From positions 372,001-436,000 of the forward strand of contig WNYE01000010.1 in the NCBI GenBank assembly GCA_021396245.1: DNA of 64,000 bases, read 5' to 3'. The notes under the pieces are model-generated. The model ran no database searches. It saw nothing but the letters and a program-made list of their open reading frames with translations, and was not told where the DNA came from. This document shows positions 43,418-55,386 of this stretch, one piece after another; the stretch's first letter is position 1, and each line of letters opens with the position of its first letter. The DNA is from Sporothrix humicola. Lineage: Eukaryota > Ascomycota > Sordariomycetes > Ophiostomatales > Ophiostomataceae. Made by a program: the position numbers and the translations under genes.

Positions 43418-44471
43418 ATGAACGTCCTTACTCCTTCCCCACGACCGGTCCTTGTCCAATGGATAGTTGATACCCGCCCGCTATGGCCTGAGGCAACCCA
43501 AACAAAGCAGCTAGCAACAGTGGTATGCCCCCTTTTGCTTTTGTCTTTCAACATCTCCATTGTCGCCAACTAACACTGTGATCCAGGCCCCCCGTGCCCT
43601 CGCAGCTCTGCTATCCGACGAAGAGCGTACCGACGTGCTCAAGTACTTTCACGTACGAGATGCCAAAATGGCGCTGGTCTCGCAGCTGCTCAAGCACTTG
43701 ATTGTGGCACGATGCGGCCATTCAAAAGGAGCAGCTCCTGTTCCCTGGCGCAAGACAGTCCTGTCCCGCGATGCCCACGGCAAACCAGTCTTCTACAATG
43801 GCAGCGATGGCGACAAAAAGACACAACCGGTCGTGTTCAACGTCAGCCACCAGGCCGGCCTTGTCGTTCTTGTGGCTGCGTACGGCGGCGACGATCCAGG
43901 AGGAATTGACGGAATTGACGTCGGCATCGACGTTGTATCCCCGACCGAGCGCCGCACACGCGACCTTCAGATGATTGCCGAGGCCGATGCTGCATCGCCG
44001 TCGTCTGGCTGGCCGCATTTTGTGGACATTCACTCCGACGTTCTCGCGCGCAGCGAAGTCCGGTATCTCGAGAAACTGCCGACGCGCGACAACGACGAAC
44101 GGCTGCGGGCATTCTACGCGCTGTGGTGCTTGCGCGAGGCCTATGTCAAGATGACGGGCGAGGCATTGCTGGCAGAGTGGCTCGGCGAGCTCGAGTTTCG
44201 CGACTTCCAAGTCCCAAAAGCACCCTCCAAAGACTCTGAAAGCCTCTTCCAAGGAGAAATAGTGACCAAGCACAGCATTGTTTTCAGTGGTGCAGCTGTG
44301 GGCGATAAAACCAATGTTTGTCTACGCAGTGTGGGTGTGGACTACATGATTTGTACGGCGGTACGATCAACACCCGCCGAAACAGCACTCGACTTGCCGA
44401 CGACAGGCGCCTTCGAAGTGCTGCAGATGGACGACATCCTGGACTTTGTCGAAAAGTCGGATAGCCAGTGA
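43418..44471 (+). CDS. Sfp-type 4'-phosphopantetheinyl transferase (two exons)
   Basis: Transfers 4'-phosphopantetheine from CoA to a Ser of carrier domains in polyketide and non-ribosomal peptide synthases and in lysine biosynthesis. It corresponds to NpgA/CfwA of Aspergillus, the enzyme needed for most secondary metabolites. Exons are 43418-43522 and 43587-44471, giving 329 aa. The 64-nt intron has a GTATGC donor and a CTAAC branch site. Motif P1 (VFNVSHQAG) is at about 118-126. P2 is VGIDVVSP at 148-154 with the Mg-binding Asp150, and P3 is WCLREAYVKMTGEAL with Trp215, Glu219 and Lys223. The N-terminal start MNVLTPSPRPVLVQWIVDTRPLWP matches the family. No synthase gene is present in this window. 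Confidence 0.92.
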
Positions 44472-44949
44472 CGGCTCTCACACGAGACAATGAATGACGA
44501 CACAATGTTTATGTTATGGACGCCAGGAGCAGGCCTTGGCCATTTTATTATTTATTTTTGATATATTGCTTTGCGCTTCTAATGAAAGACAATCTGACAA
44601 AGGAGAAAATACGAGATAAGAATGAAGAAAACCAGCAATGAGAAACGAGAAACGCCAATGGTATCCAACAGGGAATTCCTCTGAACAGAGACGCTCGACA
44701 AAGAAAAAGACAACAGAAAAGAAAAGGAAACGGACAGAGAAAAACAGAGAAAAAACGAGAACGCAAAGTCCATATCTATGAGACAACACCCGCCTGGATG
44801 GTCTCCCCGAGCCGCCGAAGCCGCCAAAATCCATATGCATGTCTAATAGCAAATCTATCCAATCTCCAGTCAACCACTGTCGACAACTAACCGCAACTCG
44901 ACATCCTCTGTTGACTAACTCAACACCTGCTCCCTTTGATTACCGCCAT
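44472..44949. other. Convergent 3' spacer, PPTase / RTA1-family gene
   Basis: A/G-rich + strand (44580-44770), consistent with the 3' ends of two converging genes. No gene is visible. Confidence 0.45.
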
Positions 44950-46031
44950 TTAGACAGAAGACGGCTTGCTGCCGTTGAGGCTGTTCATCTCAGTACCGGG
45001 GGCCGAGTAGCCGGGGGCCGAGTAGGTGTCCTTGTTCTGGCCCTGGAGACCGAAGCCGGGCTGGCCAATGGTGAGGCAGAAGACGGCCAGGATGATCATA
45101 ACACTCTCGAGGCCGTAGAAGACGGGCTCGTTGTGGAACAGGGCGCCGTCGTAGCCCTCACTGAGCTCGTCGATACGGTAGACACAACGGATGAGAATGA
45201 AGATGATGGCGGCCCAGAGGAAGAAGAGGAAAATCTTAAAGTTGCGGGGGTTGGCGAGGTGGGTGGAGAAGCCGTTGTTGCGGCGGTAGTAGCGGATGAG
45301 GTAGTCGGCTGAGAAGCCGATGAAGATGATCAGAGTAAAGACCTGGAAAGAGAGGCCGAAGAGAGACATGTTGACGCCGAGGTTGCTGCCGCCATTGCCC
45401 GTCGAGCTGAGGGCACCGCCGGCGGCCTGGAAGACGAGCGAGATGATATCGCAGGGGATGAAGAACCAGACGAAAAACTTGGGGTTGACGCGGGAGAGAG
45501 AGCGGTCAAGGAAGGTGATTCTGGGAAAAGAGGTTAGTGGGGTGATTCGAAGAAGGAACATCGAACGAAGTGAGGCCAGGAAAAGCTTACGTTCTGGACA
45601 GTGTCACATAGACGGCGGCACAGATGAAGACGGGAGCAGTGGTGATGCAGACTGCATTGTTAGTCGGGGCTATCCACCAGATTTGATTTGATTTGATTTC
45701 ATCTCATCTCTCTCCGGGCGAACTCACTGATCTGGATAAGGAAACCGTTGAAGGAGAAGGGGTTGCCATGCATGATGATGCGGCCAATGTAGCCGAGGAT
45801 CTCGTCGATGCAGCCCAGAATCATGGGAACGGCAAAGCCGCCGAGCGTGTGGCGCCAGCGGATGCCCTCGACAGCGTGGATGACGAGGGCAATGGCAAAG
45901 AGGGCGATAAAGACGGCATTGGCCGGGATGGACGGCTGGTACTGGAGGATACTCCACTCGACGGGGCAGATCTCGAGTGTGCAGTTGGCATCGGAGCCGT
46001 AGGCAATGAGGCCGTCGGGAAGCTGAGGCAT
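44950..46031 (-). CDS. RTA1-like seven-span membrane protein (three exons)
   Basis: The RTA1 family includes yeast Rsb1, implicated in sphingoid-base release, and Rta1, linked to 7-aminocholesterol resistance. Exons are 45728-46031, 45591-45651 and 44950-45520, giving 311 aa. Introns are 76 and 70 nt (GTGAGT and GTAAGC donors, both with CTAAC branch sites). Seven hydrophobic segments can be traced. The first (about 33-53) and second (TLGGFAVPMILGCIDEILGYIGRI) bracket the family's GxxxExxGYxxR-like motif. The middle contains APVFICAAVYVTLSR and FFIPCDIISLVFQAAGG, and the sixth and seventh segments flank IRCVYRIDELSEGYDG, the family's RxxYRxxEfxxG block. The soluble C-terminus is short, with YSAPGYSAPG repeated. 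Intron 1 carries four ATTTG repeats at 45681-45700. Substrate unknown. Confidence 0.9.
45681..45700. repeat. ATTTG microsatellite in RTA1-like intron 1
   Basis: Four tandem ATTTG-type units, located inside the 76-nt first intron (45652-45727) and not in coding sequence. Confidence 0.85.
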
Positions 46032-49000
46032 GATGGCGGTGGAAAGGAGAGGAGGAGACGAAAAAGAAGGTGGAAAAATTTAAAAGAAAAAAGGAGATAC
46101 CGGCCGATCCGGGTTTGACGATGCGGTTGTTGATAGAAAAGCGGAACGAGGCGGAAAGAGTGTAGAATGATGGTGAGAAAATCAAACAAAGATCGAAGAA
46201 AAGAAAACGAAGAGAGAAAAAGAAGAACGTGGGAAATGTAGAAGAATGTTGTCGTTGTCGTGGTCGAGGATGCCGATCAAAGTAGGGCTGAAGAGTGAGT
46301 GAGGAATGAAGCAGATGAAAGAAATGTTGAGACGAGAGAGCGAGGGACAGTACGATATTAAATAATCAGACGGCGATGGAGGACGGCCAGGAAGGAAGCA
46401 GAAATAAAAGATCCAAAAAGATCAAGGAGAACAAAAATAAAGAAAATAGGAGACGAAGCAGAAGATGTCAGCATGCGAGGTGCGAAGTGATGCTTCTCTG
46501 TTTTCTCAAGAACGAAGGACCTTCCCTGTACCAAGCAGGGTCGAGAGACGTGGATAAGGTGGACCTAGGGGGCGTGTGTTTAGAGGATGGGCAAGGGGAG
46601 AAAGAAAGACGAAAGAAAGCGAAAAATTGGCGAACGTCTGGGGCTGTGAAAATAGCGGACGAATAAAAGAATAAAAAATGATGCAGAACAGAATAATAAT
46701 AATAAAAATAAAAAAGAAGCCAGTGCAGGATTGGGTTGAGCAAGTACGAAGCCCTTGCTTGTTCTCCCTCCGTATTATGGGGCAGCCGTTTTCCGTACTT
46801 TATTTTTATCAGCGTCTGTAAGTCGATCCCAACGCTCTTCTCAAACTGTGGATGGCGCAGGGGTTTGGGTTGCAGTCAGGGTGAGAGCGTAAGAATGACG
46901 AAAACGGTTAGTCGGTTACGAACCGACAACAGATGAGCCAAGAAATGAGGATTCAAGTGGAAAGGCAGACAGTTTGTCAGTACAGAAACACGTCGTGAGT
47001 GTGTATGTCGTGAGAAAATGGAAGTACTCTGTGATGGAAAAGAATCAAATTTAAAATCAAAAAATAATAGGAGAAAACTGGACAACAAGGGAAGAAGAAA
47101 TTTAAGGAGTTGAAAACCGCAGAAAACTCAAGCTCAAAAAATGGCCGGGCAAGGCATTTAATCGCCGGCGGCCCGTATCGACTTCTAAACGGCAGAGCTA
47201 GTATCCAGGCGGATATACCGTTTGAAAGTGCCCATTTTTTATTCATTTTTTATTGTTTTATTTTCCTGGTGGCGGCATCGCCCTGTTCTTTCTTCTTCTT
47301 TTCTTCTTTTCTTTATTTCTTGGCGCTGGCGTGGTTTTGGCGCAAGTGCTTGTCTTTGGCGTTTTAGTTCGCGTCGTTTTCGCTTTTCTTTCGTTCCTTC
47401 GCTCGTTCTCTCTTTCAGACTGCCAGGCAGACGATTAAAAGGGTTAAAAACACGGACAAAATATGGGGACACTACGGTCAGTTTTGAGTTTTTGGCGGCA
47501 CGGGCACGGACTTTGTGCGTGCACTGCCCTGTTGTCTGAGTTTCTTCAGCTCCCTGGGAGCCTGGTTCCCCATAGAAACAGAAGCCGCTTGTTCTGTGCA
47601 TATCTTTCTGGGTTTATCTTGTATTAGCTACTGTGTATTGACGCCAAAACAACAACGGACGAAACATGGCCCGGTGGGCCCAGGCTTACGTTTTTGACTT
47701 CTGACAAAGCCGTCTTTGCGATTTTCGCTGCCAGAATGTCAAAGAGGTTCCCAAGAAACGGCAGCGCATTGGCATTACTGGAGCAAAATCCACAGGGCTG
47801 TGACGGTGGCCGAAACGGAGGATTCCGCTGATCTTCGGCTGGTTCATTGGCTGTGGACAACCGCTCAAAAAATTATGTGCAGCCTGATGTGATGGCGGTG
47901 GCATTGCTAGGCGATCAGGCGTGGAGAGAAGTCGATAAAGGGTATGAGAAGTAGTGAGAAAGAAGACAAACAAGCAAGTAAAGACGGGAAAAGACAATGT
48001 TCCCCAAGACATCAAAGAAGCTTATTTTGGTATTCCGTAAAATAAAATTCTATTCTCGTCAAGCACAGATCTTGGCCATACCCGACTTCAGAGACGCCTC
48101 GTCGACGCAGAAAGACCCAGCTTCAACACGACCCTGGTCCCAAATACTTTGATGTTGATTTTGGCTCCCTATGTTGCATCGATTGCTCGCTGCCTTGTCC
48201 AAGCCTCGTCAATAAAGTCACAGGGGAACTATCACAAGTTCATGAGCACACCCCTGCTTTTCAGATAATCTTGAGATGGGCAAGGGTAGAAGAGAATGAA
48301 AGGAGGTTCATAACTTGGCGAACAATCTGCAGCACGAAAAATAACCTCCTTTGAGCAAGATGTCAACCCACAATGAGGGGGCTTGTGCCCAACTGGCGTA
48401 AGCAAAACTTGAGCCGCAGATCTGACATACATTGTACAGAATATGTTTACTATCGTGTGGTTGGTAAAATAAAATAAAAACTGTGACTTTAGCTTCTTGT
48501 CGCTCCTCATTTTGTGCAACTCGCGTACGTGATCCAATAGCAGACAGCCTTGTTGCGTCGTAAGACAATCCCCGCCCATGTTACCGGAGTCAAAATAAAG
48601 ATTTATAAACTAGAGATGTGCCAGATTCACTGAATTTACTACTGTTAACCTGATTCACTAGATGCCACATAAAACACACAATGGTGGTGCTGTGATGCAC
48701 TCTGGAAGGAAAATATGCAGGAAAGAATATCGCTGCCTTGGGCGAAGGTCGAGGCGTGTAGTAAGAGAGAATTCAACTCCGGACGAGAAATGGCAGGACA
48801 AAGCATGAGAGGGATTGAAAACATTAATGAAAAGTACGAACCGACCAATCGGAGCCAAAAAGAAAAGCAAAGCAAAAGGAAGATCAGTCTTGGCTGGTGG
48901 CCGACCCTAAGCCTCCTAGACTTTACAAGGATATTTTTAATATTGGTAGTGTCAAAATGTCCAAGTCCAGTTAGCCGGGTACGAGCCCTACAGGGAAGAG

Positions 49001-52000
49001 GTACGCGTCCTGGCGATTCTCGGCAAGACAACCCCCACGTCCCTGTCTCCATTCCAGGTACCACGTTTTCTGGGTTTCTGGGCTCTCTTTGGCGCTTCTT
49101 CTGTGTCCTCCTTGACTCTATCTTGCAAGACCAGTCACTAAGCCTCGTGGTAAGGAAAAATAGCATTTAAAATTATTTGGGGAACAGCCAAAACGAACAG
49201 CAGACATATTCCGTAGTCTCCAAGACCAAAATAAACAATCCAGGCACCGATATTTATGAGACTACGTGGGTCTAAGAGACTTGTTTTATGTAAGTCAAGA
49301 CTGATTTTAGGTCCGGAGTATTGAGATCGTGACTAAACTTTGACTTAAGACATATGAAGGATAGTAAATAATGGTTGCAAAAATAGCATCTTGAGAGTTG
49401 ACGGAATATCAAGTTTGTTGATGTTTGAGCTCTCCTGTCCTGGTTTTTTTAATCACATTCTTTTTAATTTAGAAAAAATAATAGCAGGTGAAAAAAAGAA
49501 GGGTGGGAGAAGTGGAGCGTCACATTGGAGGCTCTGCGCATGCGTTTTTATTTTTATTCAGGGCTACCCTCGCATCTCATTTTCTCGGGCATCTTCGTGC
49601 ATCTTTGGCATCCCCTTAATATCCTGGTGCTTCAGCTTCTTAGTCAGACTGAAAGGATGCAAAAGATGCAACAAAGTAGACAAAACACAGCGGGGCAAGA
49701 CAAATACTACCAAAGAGACCCAAACAGAGTCAAAGAGACCCAAAACAGCCGCCAATGAAACCAATAAATCTGCATCAAGACATGTTTGTGTGCCTGTGTG
49801 CCTTGTGCCCAGACCATCGTGTTCCTCGGATCATCAAATAGACGCCACACTTTGTGCGAATAGACGTGAACATGAGATGACAAAGGTGATAAAGGGGGAG
49901 ACTGGGGACAAGATCTACACGGAGAGATGTGATGTATCAAAAGCGGTCAAAGTGAGGCCACTAAGCAAGCGGTCGTGAGAAAGAACGTTGCAGGGCAGGA
50001 AGCGAAATTGAGGCAGCCCAAGGCAAGAAAAGGCAAGAGCGCAAAGAAGGCAACATGGGGCATCAACCCTGGACATTATGTAAGTCGGCGACCAACAAGC
50101 AGCTCTGTGTTGTCATCAGCTGAAAAAAGGAAGGATCGATGCCGCGGCAGGCAAAGTGAAGAGAGGGAAGAAAAGGAGCAGTAACGTTGACGGCAGGAGC
50201 AATGACAACGGCAACGGCAACGGCAACGACGATATTGGTTAGAAACAGAAGGAGCATCTCGGCATACGGAAACGGCGATTTCGGTGAAAACGATCGGGCC
50301 CTGATCTGGGCTTGACTTGTACGTTATTTGCCAAATCTTGTATCTTACAGGGAAACTCTAAATCGGAAAGACACCTGAGCAAGCCTAACCCAAATTGTTC
50401 ACATTGAACGAGGCCCCTTCTCTAAATGCACGGCTCTCGCTAAAATGCGGCAACTATCTCCCCAGGGGCCACATAAATATGACCGGGACGCGTGGCTTGT
50501 GCCGCACCAAGACCTTGAAGCATTCAGAGCATCGCCCGTTGTTTGTCGTTTGTCTTTAGTGGTTGAAAGATGTTGTTGTCGAGGCGCAGTCGTCTTTGCT
50601 AGCATAAAAACAGTTTAGACCACCCGAGAACCTTGCCGTCTTTCTCACCTAAAGTGAGTTTGGTGAGGTCGGAGGTAAGGAGAATAAATGGCAGGAACGA
50701 CAAGTATTACAGCGAGGATGACAAGCAGAAGAACGGTCAGAACCAAGAAGCAAAAGAATGTAAGAACGTCAGAACGGGCACCAAAACAGCAGGTGGAGTC
50801 AACGACGTACATTCAAGAAAAAAAGGAAGGAAACTTGGTGGAGATCTTGGGACAGTCGCGACATCACCAGTAACATGCTCTTTCCCTATTCTGACAGCTT
50901 TCTTATCTAGACGCAGAGGACCCAGTTTTCCTGTTTCTTATCTAGGCGCACTGGGAAGTGCACAGACGTGTGGAAGGCGCGACGAACACACGCAAAGAGG
51001 GGCTCTCTCCAACAGCGCGGCTGCAAGGCGCCAGTAGCCCCTTCTTGTATGGACGATGGACGACGGGCGAACCAAAACACATCATCTGTGTGTGGAGAAA
51101 TGGGGTTTTGATGCTTTTGCTCCTCGTTATTACGTCGACATCGCATGCTGCAAGCCAAAAAGAACCATCAAAACACCAACCCCGTGCGTGCCGGAAGACG
51201 TGCAAACGTGTTTTTAGGGAAGCCTTGGAGACCCGGAGGTTTTCAGATCAAGGGGGCAGAAGGCAGCCTCGAACCGCATTTCTCCCAACAAAACAACCTG
51301 CATCACCAATTTGACCCTTTGTTGACTTCTTTGCTTCTTTTGCTCTTTTCTTCTATTTTCTCTGTGCCCCTTTGCCCATTATTGCATCTCCTCGCATTCG
51401 CCTCCAAGCCTCGTTCCACGGTCTTTTTTCTCAACGCCGTCTCAGGGCATTGCCCATCTCACACGTCATCTTCTCGCTTGCCATTTCTGAAGCGCAGTTC
51501 GGCACTGGAAAGTTCAGTCTGCAAAGAAAGGAATACACAAGGCAGCAAAGATCATCACCATCCATTCGCTCAATCGCTTCACAGGGCTTGCGTCACAAAA
51601 AAAAAGCCAAGTCGACGCCCGACCCGGCTCGGACAGATTGGCTCAAATCAGATCAGATCGGACAGACAGACCGTTCCAGGCAACGGACAGCGGCATTCGC
51701 ACTCGCATTCGCCTGCCGGGGACTTGGGTCTTGGCACTGACGGCCTATTCAACTCCAAGCCTCCAAGGCAACGAAAAGACAAAAAGAAAGAAAAAAGACA
51801 GCTTAATTCGACCCCATACGCCCGACGCATTAAATTTACAGTGATAGCCTCGAACACTCTCTTGGCTTGGCTGCTCAGCCTCGCCAGCCCGAATACCGGT
51901 TGAACGCCATCCCCTATCTTTTCTTCTCCTGAATGCATGCTTTGCGGGCTGTGGCGTTCCTCGCCCGACCCTAGACACTTCCCTGGACTGTCTGGCCACG

Positions 52001-52023
52001 CATTTCACACCTAATCACATACC
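46032..52023. other. 6 kb gene-free divergent region, RTA1-like / Zn2Cys6 gene
   Basis: The RTA1-like leader is purine-rich on the + strand from 46032 to about 46720. About 48000-49500 is A/T-richer. A CAACGG hexamer repeat lies at about 50205-50229. The last 700 bases before 52024 are C/A-rich and probably form the leader of the Zn2Cys6 gene. Frames up to 250 codons exist near 51145-51903 but start from non-ATG codons, lack family features and read as C/A-rich leader sequence. No gene was recognised. This is a plausible large regulatory region or non-coding RNA locus. Confidence 0.45.
50205..50229. repeat. CAACGG hexamer repeat
   Basis: About four CAACGG-type units, the last imperfect, in the 6 kb gene-free region. 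No coding role seen. Confidence 0.8.
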
Positions 52024-54582
52024 ATGTCCGCCGCCGTCGGTGAAACCAAGACGGCAAAGTACCCGACCAAGCTGCGCCGGAACTATCCGAGGTCCCGCAA
52101 CGGTTGCTTGACCTGCCGCCAGCGCAAGAAGAAATGCGACGAGACCCGGCCGCAATGTGTAGGGTGCACGCGGAACAAGCTGTCGTGCGTCTGGCCCGCA
52201 CGGACAAAGACTACCGGTGCCGGCGCCAGTACTGGAGGTAGCAGTGGTCAGGGAAACGCACAGGCCGGAGACGCCTCCTCGGCCGGCGGAGGAACATCTA
52301 CTCACCCCTGCCCTCTGCTCTCTTCTTCAAATCTCACACTCTACCAGCACAAGAGCCGGTGGCAGACATACCTGCCTTCTCTAGCTGCCTGGGAGGGCGT
52401 TGAGGGCTGCAGTGTGAACCTGAATCCGGCCTATGACGAGACTGGATACCGTCGCGATGCTGTAGCTGTCGGTTTAGGCCCGGCTGGTCCGGCGGGAACG
52501 CCCGGTGCTTCAGGTTCTGGCACTTCTGGCACTCCCGCCACAACGTCGGCTACTCTTGCCACAGACTCATCCTCTGCCGGCGTCGACGACAACGATAGCG
52601 TCCAGCCAATGTCGTCGAGCAACCACAACACTGACATGGACGATTATGCAACGACGACAACCACAACGGCCGACGATGATGACGGCTACGGCATGTTTGA
52701 CGACGACGACGAGTCTTACCACGACTACGGCGATCACGAGGACAACGATGGTGAAGACGACGACGAAGATGCAATCCTGGCAGCCTGGTCACCAGCCTTA
52801 GCTTCGTTTACAGTTGATGCTGTGCCTCCACCTCCTTCCAAGAAATCTGCCATTGCAGCCGCATTTCGTCGACGACAACGTTCGCAAAACCAACCCAACC
52901 AACAATATCAGAACCAATATCAGCAGCGTCGAGCGTCTGCCCCTCGCCCGACCTATCCAATCCAGCGCCGCCGGGTTGCCGCCATGACGCCGCTGTCCTC
53001 GTCTATGCTGCGACATTATATCGTCGAGGCAGCGCCGACCCTGGCCACTTGTCGTGCAGCGCGCAACCCTTATATCGCTGCTTTTCTACCCCTCGCATAC
53101 ACCGACGATCTCGTCATGCACTGCGTGCTGGCCATTGGCGGCGCACACCTCAGCAATCGCTTGACAAAACCCTGTGCAGCAGATGGCACCACTGGCACTG
53201 GAAATGCATCATCGTCCTCCACAGGGACATCAGGTTCGACGACAACATCGTCCACGCAGCCACATACAACAGCCAATGCAGCTGCCGGGTCTACCCTCGC
53301 GCCCTATACCGCACCCGACGTCGCCGCTGCGGCCCTCCATGATGCCACGACTCGCCACTACACTTGTGTTTTGAGAAGTCTGCGTTCCGTGTTGCGTGAC
53401 CTCCAGCCAACAGACACTGCGCAGGTATTGCGTGTCCTCACCATCCTGATGCTGCTGGCCACGTACGAGTGTCTGTCCTGGAACATCCTCGGCGGCAGCG
53501 TCTTTACCCATCTTCGTGCCAGTCGCCAACTCATTGGCTGGCTGCGCACCGACAACCGCCACGCCACTCTTTCACCCGATGATCGCAGCTTGCTCGGTGC
53601 TCTCTTCGAGATCTATGCCTACCAGGTTCTCGCCAATCGCGTCTGCCCAGACGGCAGTATCCAAGGCCGCTCGGCTGCCGGCGAAGACACGACTAGCCAT
53701 GATGACGAGGACTTTATCACCGACCCGTCCCTGCTGCAAGATCAGGAATGCTTTGGTCTCTTGTTCTCGGGTTTGCATGGCCTCTTTGCCCTGATCCCAC
53801 CCATCAGCCGTTTGGCAGCTTCCGCTGTCCAGCCTCGGCCGTCGTCGTCCTTCTCCCAAAACCAGTCCACTTCCACAAAGAGCACCCTCAGCAGCCTGTT
53901 TACCGACCCAGCTGCAGCAACAACAAGCACATCCTCCCTGACCATTGCCGCCCAAGTCGCCTCTCTCCGCAACCGTGCTCTCGCCTGGCAGCTCCCCGCC
54001 GCCTTCCTTGCTCGAGCCACGGGTGATCAAGAACGCATCTGGCAGCGCGCGATCGGCGAAGTGTACCGCCATGGCTTGTTGATATACTTGGAGACTATCA
54101 AAGTGCCGGGCACAGAATCTGACGTCGATGCAGGCGCATCCAACACCGAACCCGCCAATACCCCCACATCTGCATCCACTTCCGGAAGCGCCACCACCTT
54201 CCAGCGACACATCCACGCCATCGGTGAGGCTGTCCTCGGCGCCGACCTTGTCGCCTCGCGATTTGCCACGATTCTCCTGTGGCCCCTGCTCATTGCCGGC
54301 TCGATTCTTGTTCACCCAGACGAGCGCCAGTTCTTGGCAGAGGGGCTGCGAGCATCGCCGCAGGCTACATGGTCGTCCATTCGCGCAGCAGACGTGCTCG
54401 AGCAGCTGTGGGCGCGCCGCGACGGGGCCGTTCGGGGAAGGGCGCTGGCATCGGTAGATGCACAAGACGGTACAGGCAACAGCAACGCCGGCGCAGGATA
54501 CAGCAGTATGCGGCAGTACTATGGACCGCACGGCATTGCCCAGATCATGCGCGAGACCAATGTGAACCTGTGCGTTGGTTAG
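52024..54582 (+). CDS. Zn2Cys6 fungal transcription factor
   Basis: The 852-aa single-exon protein has an N-terminal binuclear zinc cluster with Cys28, 31, 38, 45, 48 and 55 (CLTCRQRKKKCDETRPQCVGC...C), so it should bind DNA at CGG-type half sites. A region of Asp/Ser/Thr-rich and acidic sequence (about 200-260) may be an activation domain. A fungal-specific regulatory domain runs from about 315 (HYIVEAAPTLATC, FLPLAYTDDLVMHCVLAIGGAHLSN, HYTCVLRSLRSVLRDL) to the C-terminus (GHGIAQIMRETN-like ending), consistent with the Fungal_trans_2 type. A Ser/Thr insert (380-415) interrupts it. Targets cannot be inferred; the nearest neighbours (RTA1-like and Sur7-like membrane proteins) are candidates only by position. 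The ATG at 52024 is in TACCATGTC context; no upstream coding was found. Confidence 0.88.
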   Translation: MSAAVGETKTAKYPTKLRRNYPRSRNGCLTCRQRKKKCDETRPQCVGCTRNKLSCVWPARTKTTGAGASTGGSSGQGNAQAGDASSAGGGTSTHPCPLLSSSNLTLYQHKSRWQTYLPSLAAWEGVEGCSVNLNPAYDETGYRRDAVAVGLGPAGPAGTPGASGSGTSGTPATTSATLATDSSSAGVDDNDSVQPMSSSNHNTDMDDYATTTTTTADDDDGYGMFDDDDESYHDYGDHEDNDGEDDDEDAILAAWSPALASFTVDAVPPPPSKKSAIAAAFRRRQRSQNQPNQQYQNQYQQRRASAPRPTYPIQRRRVAAMTPLSSSMLRHYIVEAAPTLATCRAARNPYIAAFLPLAYTDDLVMHCVLAIGGAHLSNRLTKPCAADGTTGTGNASSSSTGTSGSTTTSSTQPHTTANAAAGSTLAPYTAPDVAAAALHDATTRHYTCVLRSLRSVLRDLQPTDTAQVLRVLTILMLLATYECLSWNILGGSVFTHLRASRQLIGWLRTDNRHATLSPDDRSLLGALFEIYAYQVLANRVCPDGSIQGRSAAGEDTTSHDDEDFITDPSLLQDQECFGLLFSGLHGLFALIPPISRLAASAVQPRPSSSFSQNQSTSTKSTLSSLFTDPAAATTSTSSLTIAAQVASLRNRALAWQLPAAFLARATGDQERIWQRAIGEVYRHGLLIYLETIKVPGTESDVDAGASNTEPANTPTSASTSGSATTFQRHIHAIGEAVLGADLVASRFATILLWPLLIAGSILVHPDERQFLAEGLRASPQATWSSIRAADVLEQLWARRDGAVRGRALASVDAQDGTGNSNAGAGYSSMRQYYGPHGIAQIMRETNVNLCVG

Positions 54583-55386
54583 GTTGTGAGGGAAACGAGC
54601 GTGCGAGGAAGAATAAGAGCGAGCGAGCGGGGCGAGGAGAGGATGTTTTGATATTTTGAGCCCATGACTTGACGACCCCATATTATGTACTAGTACTTTT
54701 TATCTTTACGTATTTCACGGAAATTATATAACATCAAAAGTTATCAAAAATAGTGACAGGTCTCCTTAGGCTTCATTCCAGTTACGGGCCAAAGGTACTT
54801 GTGCAATAAAAAATGAACAAAAAAAAACTTTGATTTTATGTATTTGATTATGAAAGATGGGAAATTCATTGAATAACAAAAATAAAAACTCCTGGTGCCA
54901 CTTCTGGTGGTCTGGGCTTGGTATTCCCATCCATGTCAAGCGACCGTCTAAACATTAATTATTGCAAGTGTAATGAAACAAGATAATACAAAATTTCAAT
55001 GGTCAAGATTTGGGAACCAGATCATAACCAGAAAAATAAACAAAAATAAACAATGAGCGTGGTATCAAGAATGAAGGATGCCGAGTAGAACGCCGAATAT
55101 TAGTCTCCCTTTAGGATGGGTTTGCGAGGTGGCGGCAAGACCTTGAGATTAGTGCTGCTTCGGCTGGTAGCACGTAGCATTGCCTGTGTTGAATGTTGAC
55201 CTCACTGTGAACATTATGGTTCACGTTCTTTTTAAATGTGCTGGAGAGAAACAGTCTTCGAGTTGGTCTTGAATCCTTGATGTTGTTTCTCGCCACGGTG
55301 TTTTGTTGTCGGCGAATGACGACGGGGCTTGCGTATCTGAACCCTCACACCAAACGCCTGCTTATCACGCACTTATGACTTGTCGT
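54583..55386. other. Convergent 3' spacer, Zn2Cys6 / Sur7-family gene
   Basis: A/T-rich sequence with many A runs (54780-55060). No gene is visible. Confidence 0.45.

Noticed and set aside
51145..51903. 252-codon frame upstream of the Zn2Cys6 gene
   Set aside because: Starts at a non-ATG codon, has no domain and overlaps another open frame. Reads as C/A-rich leader.
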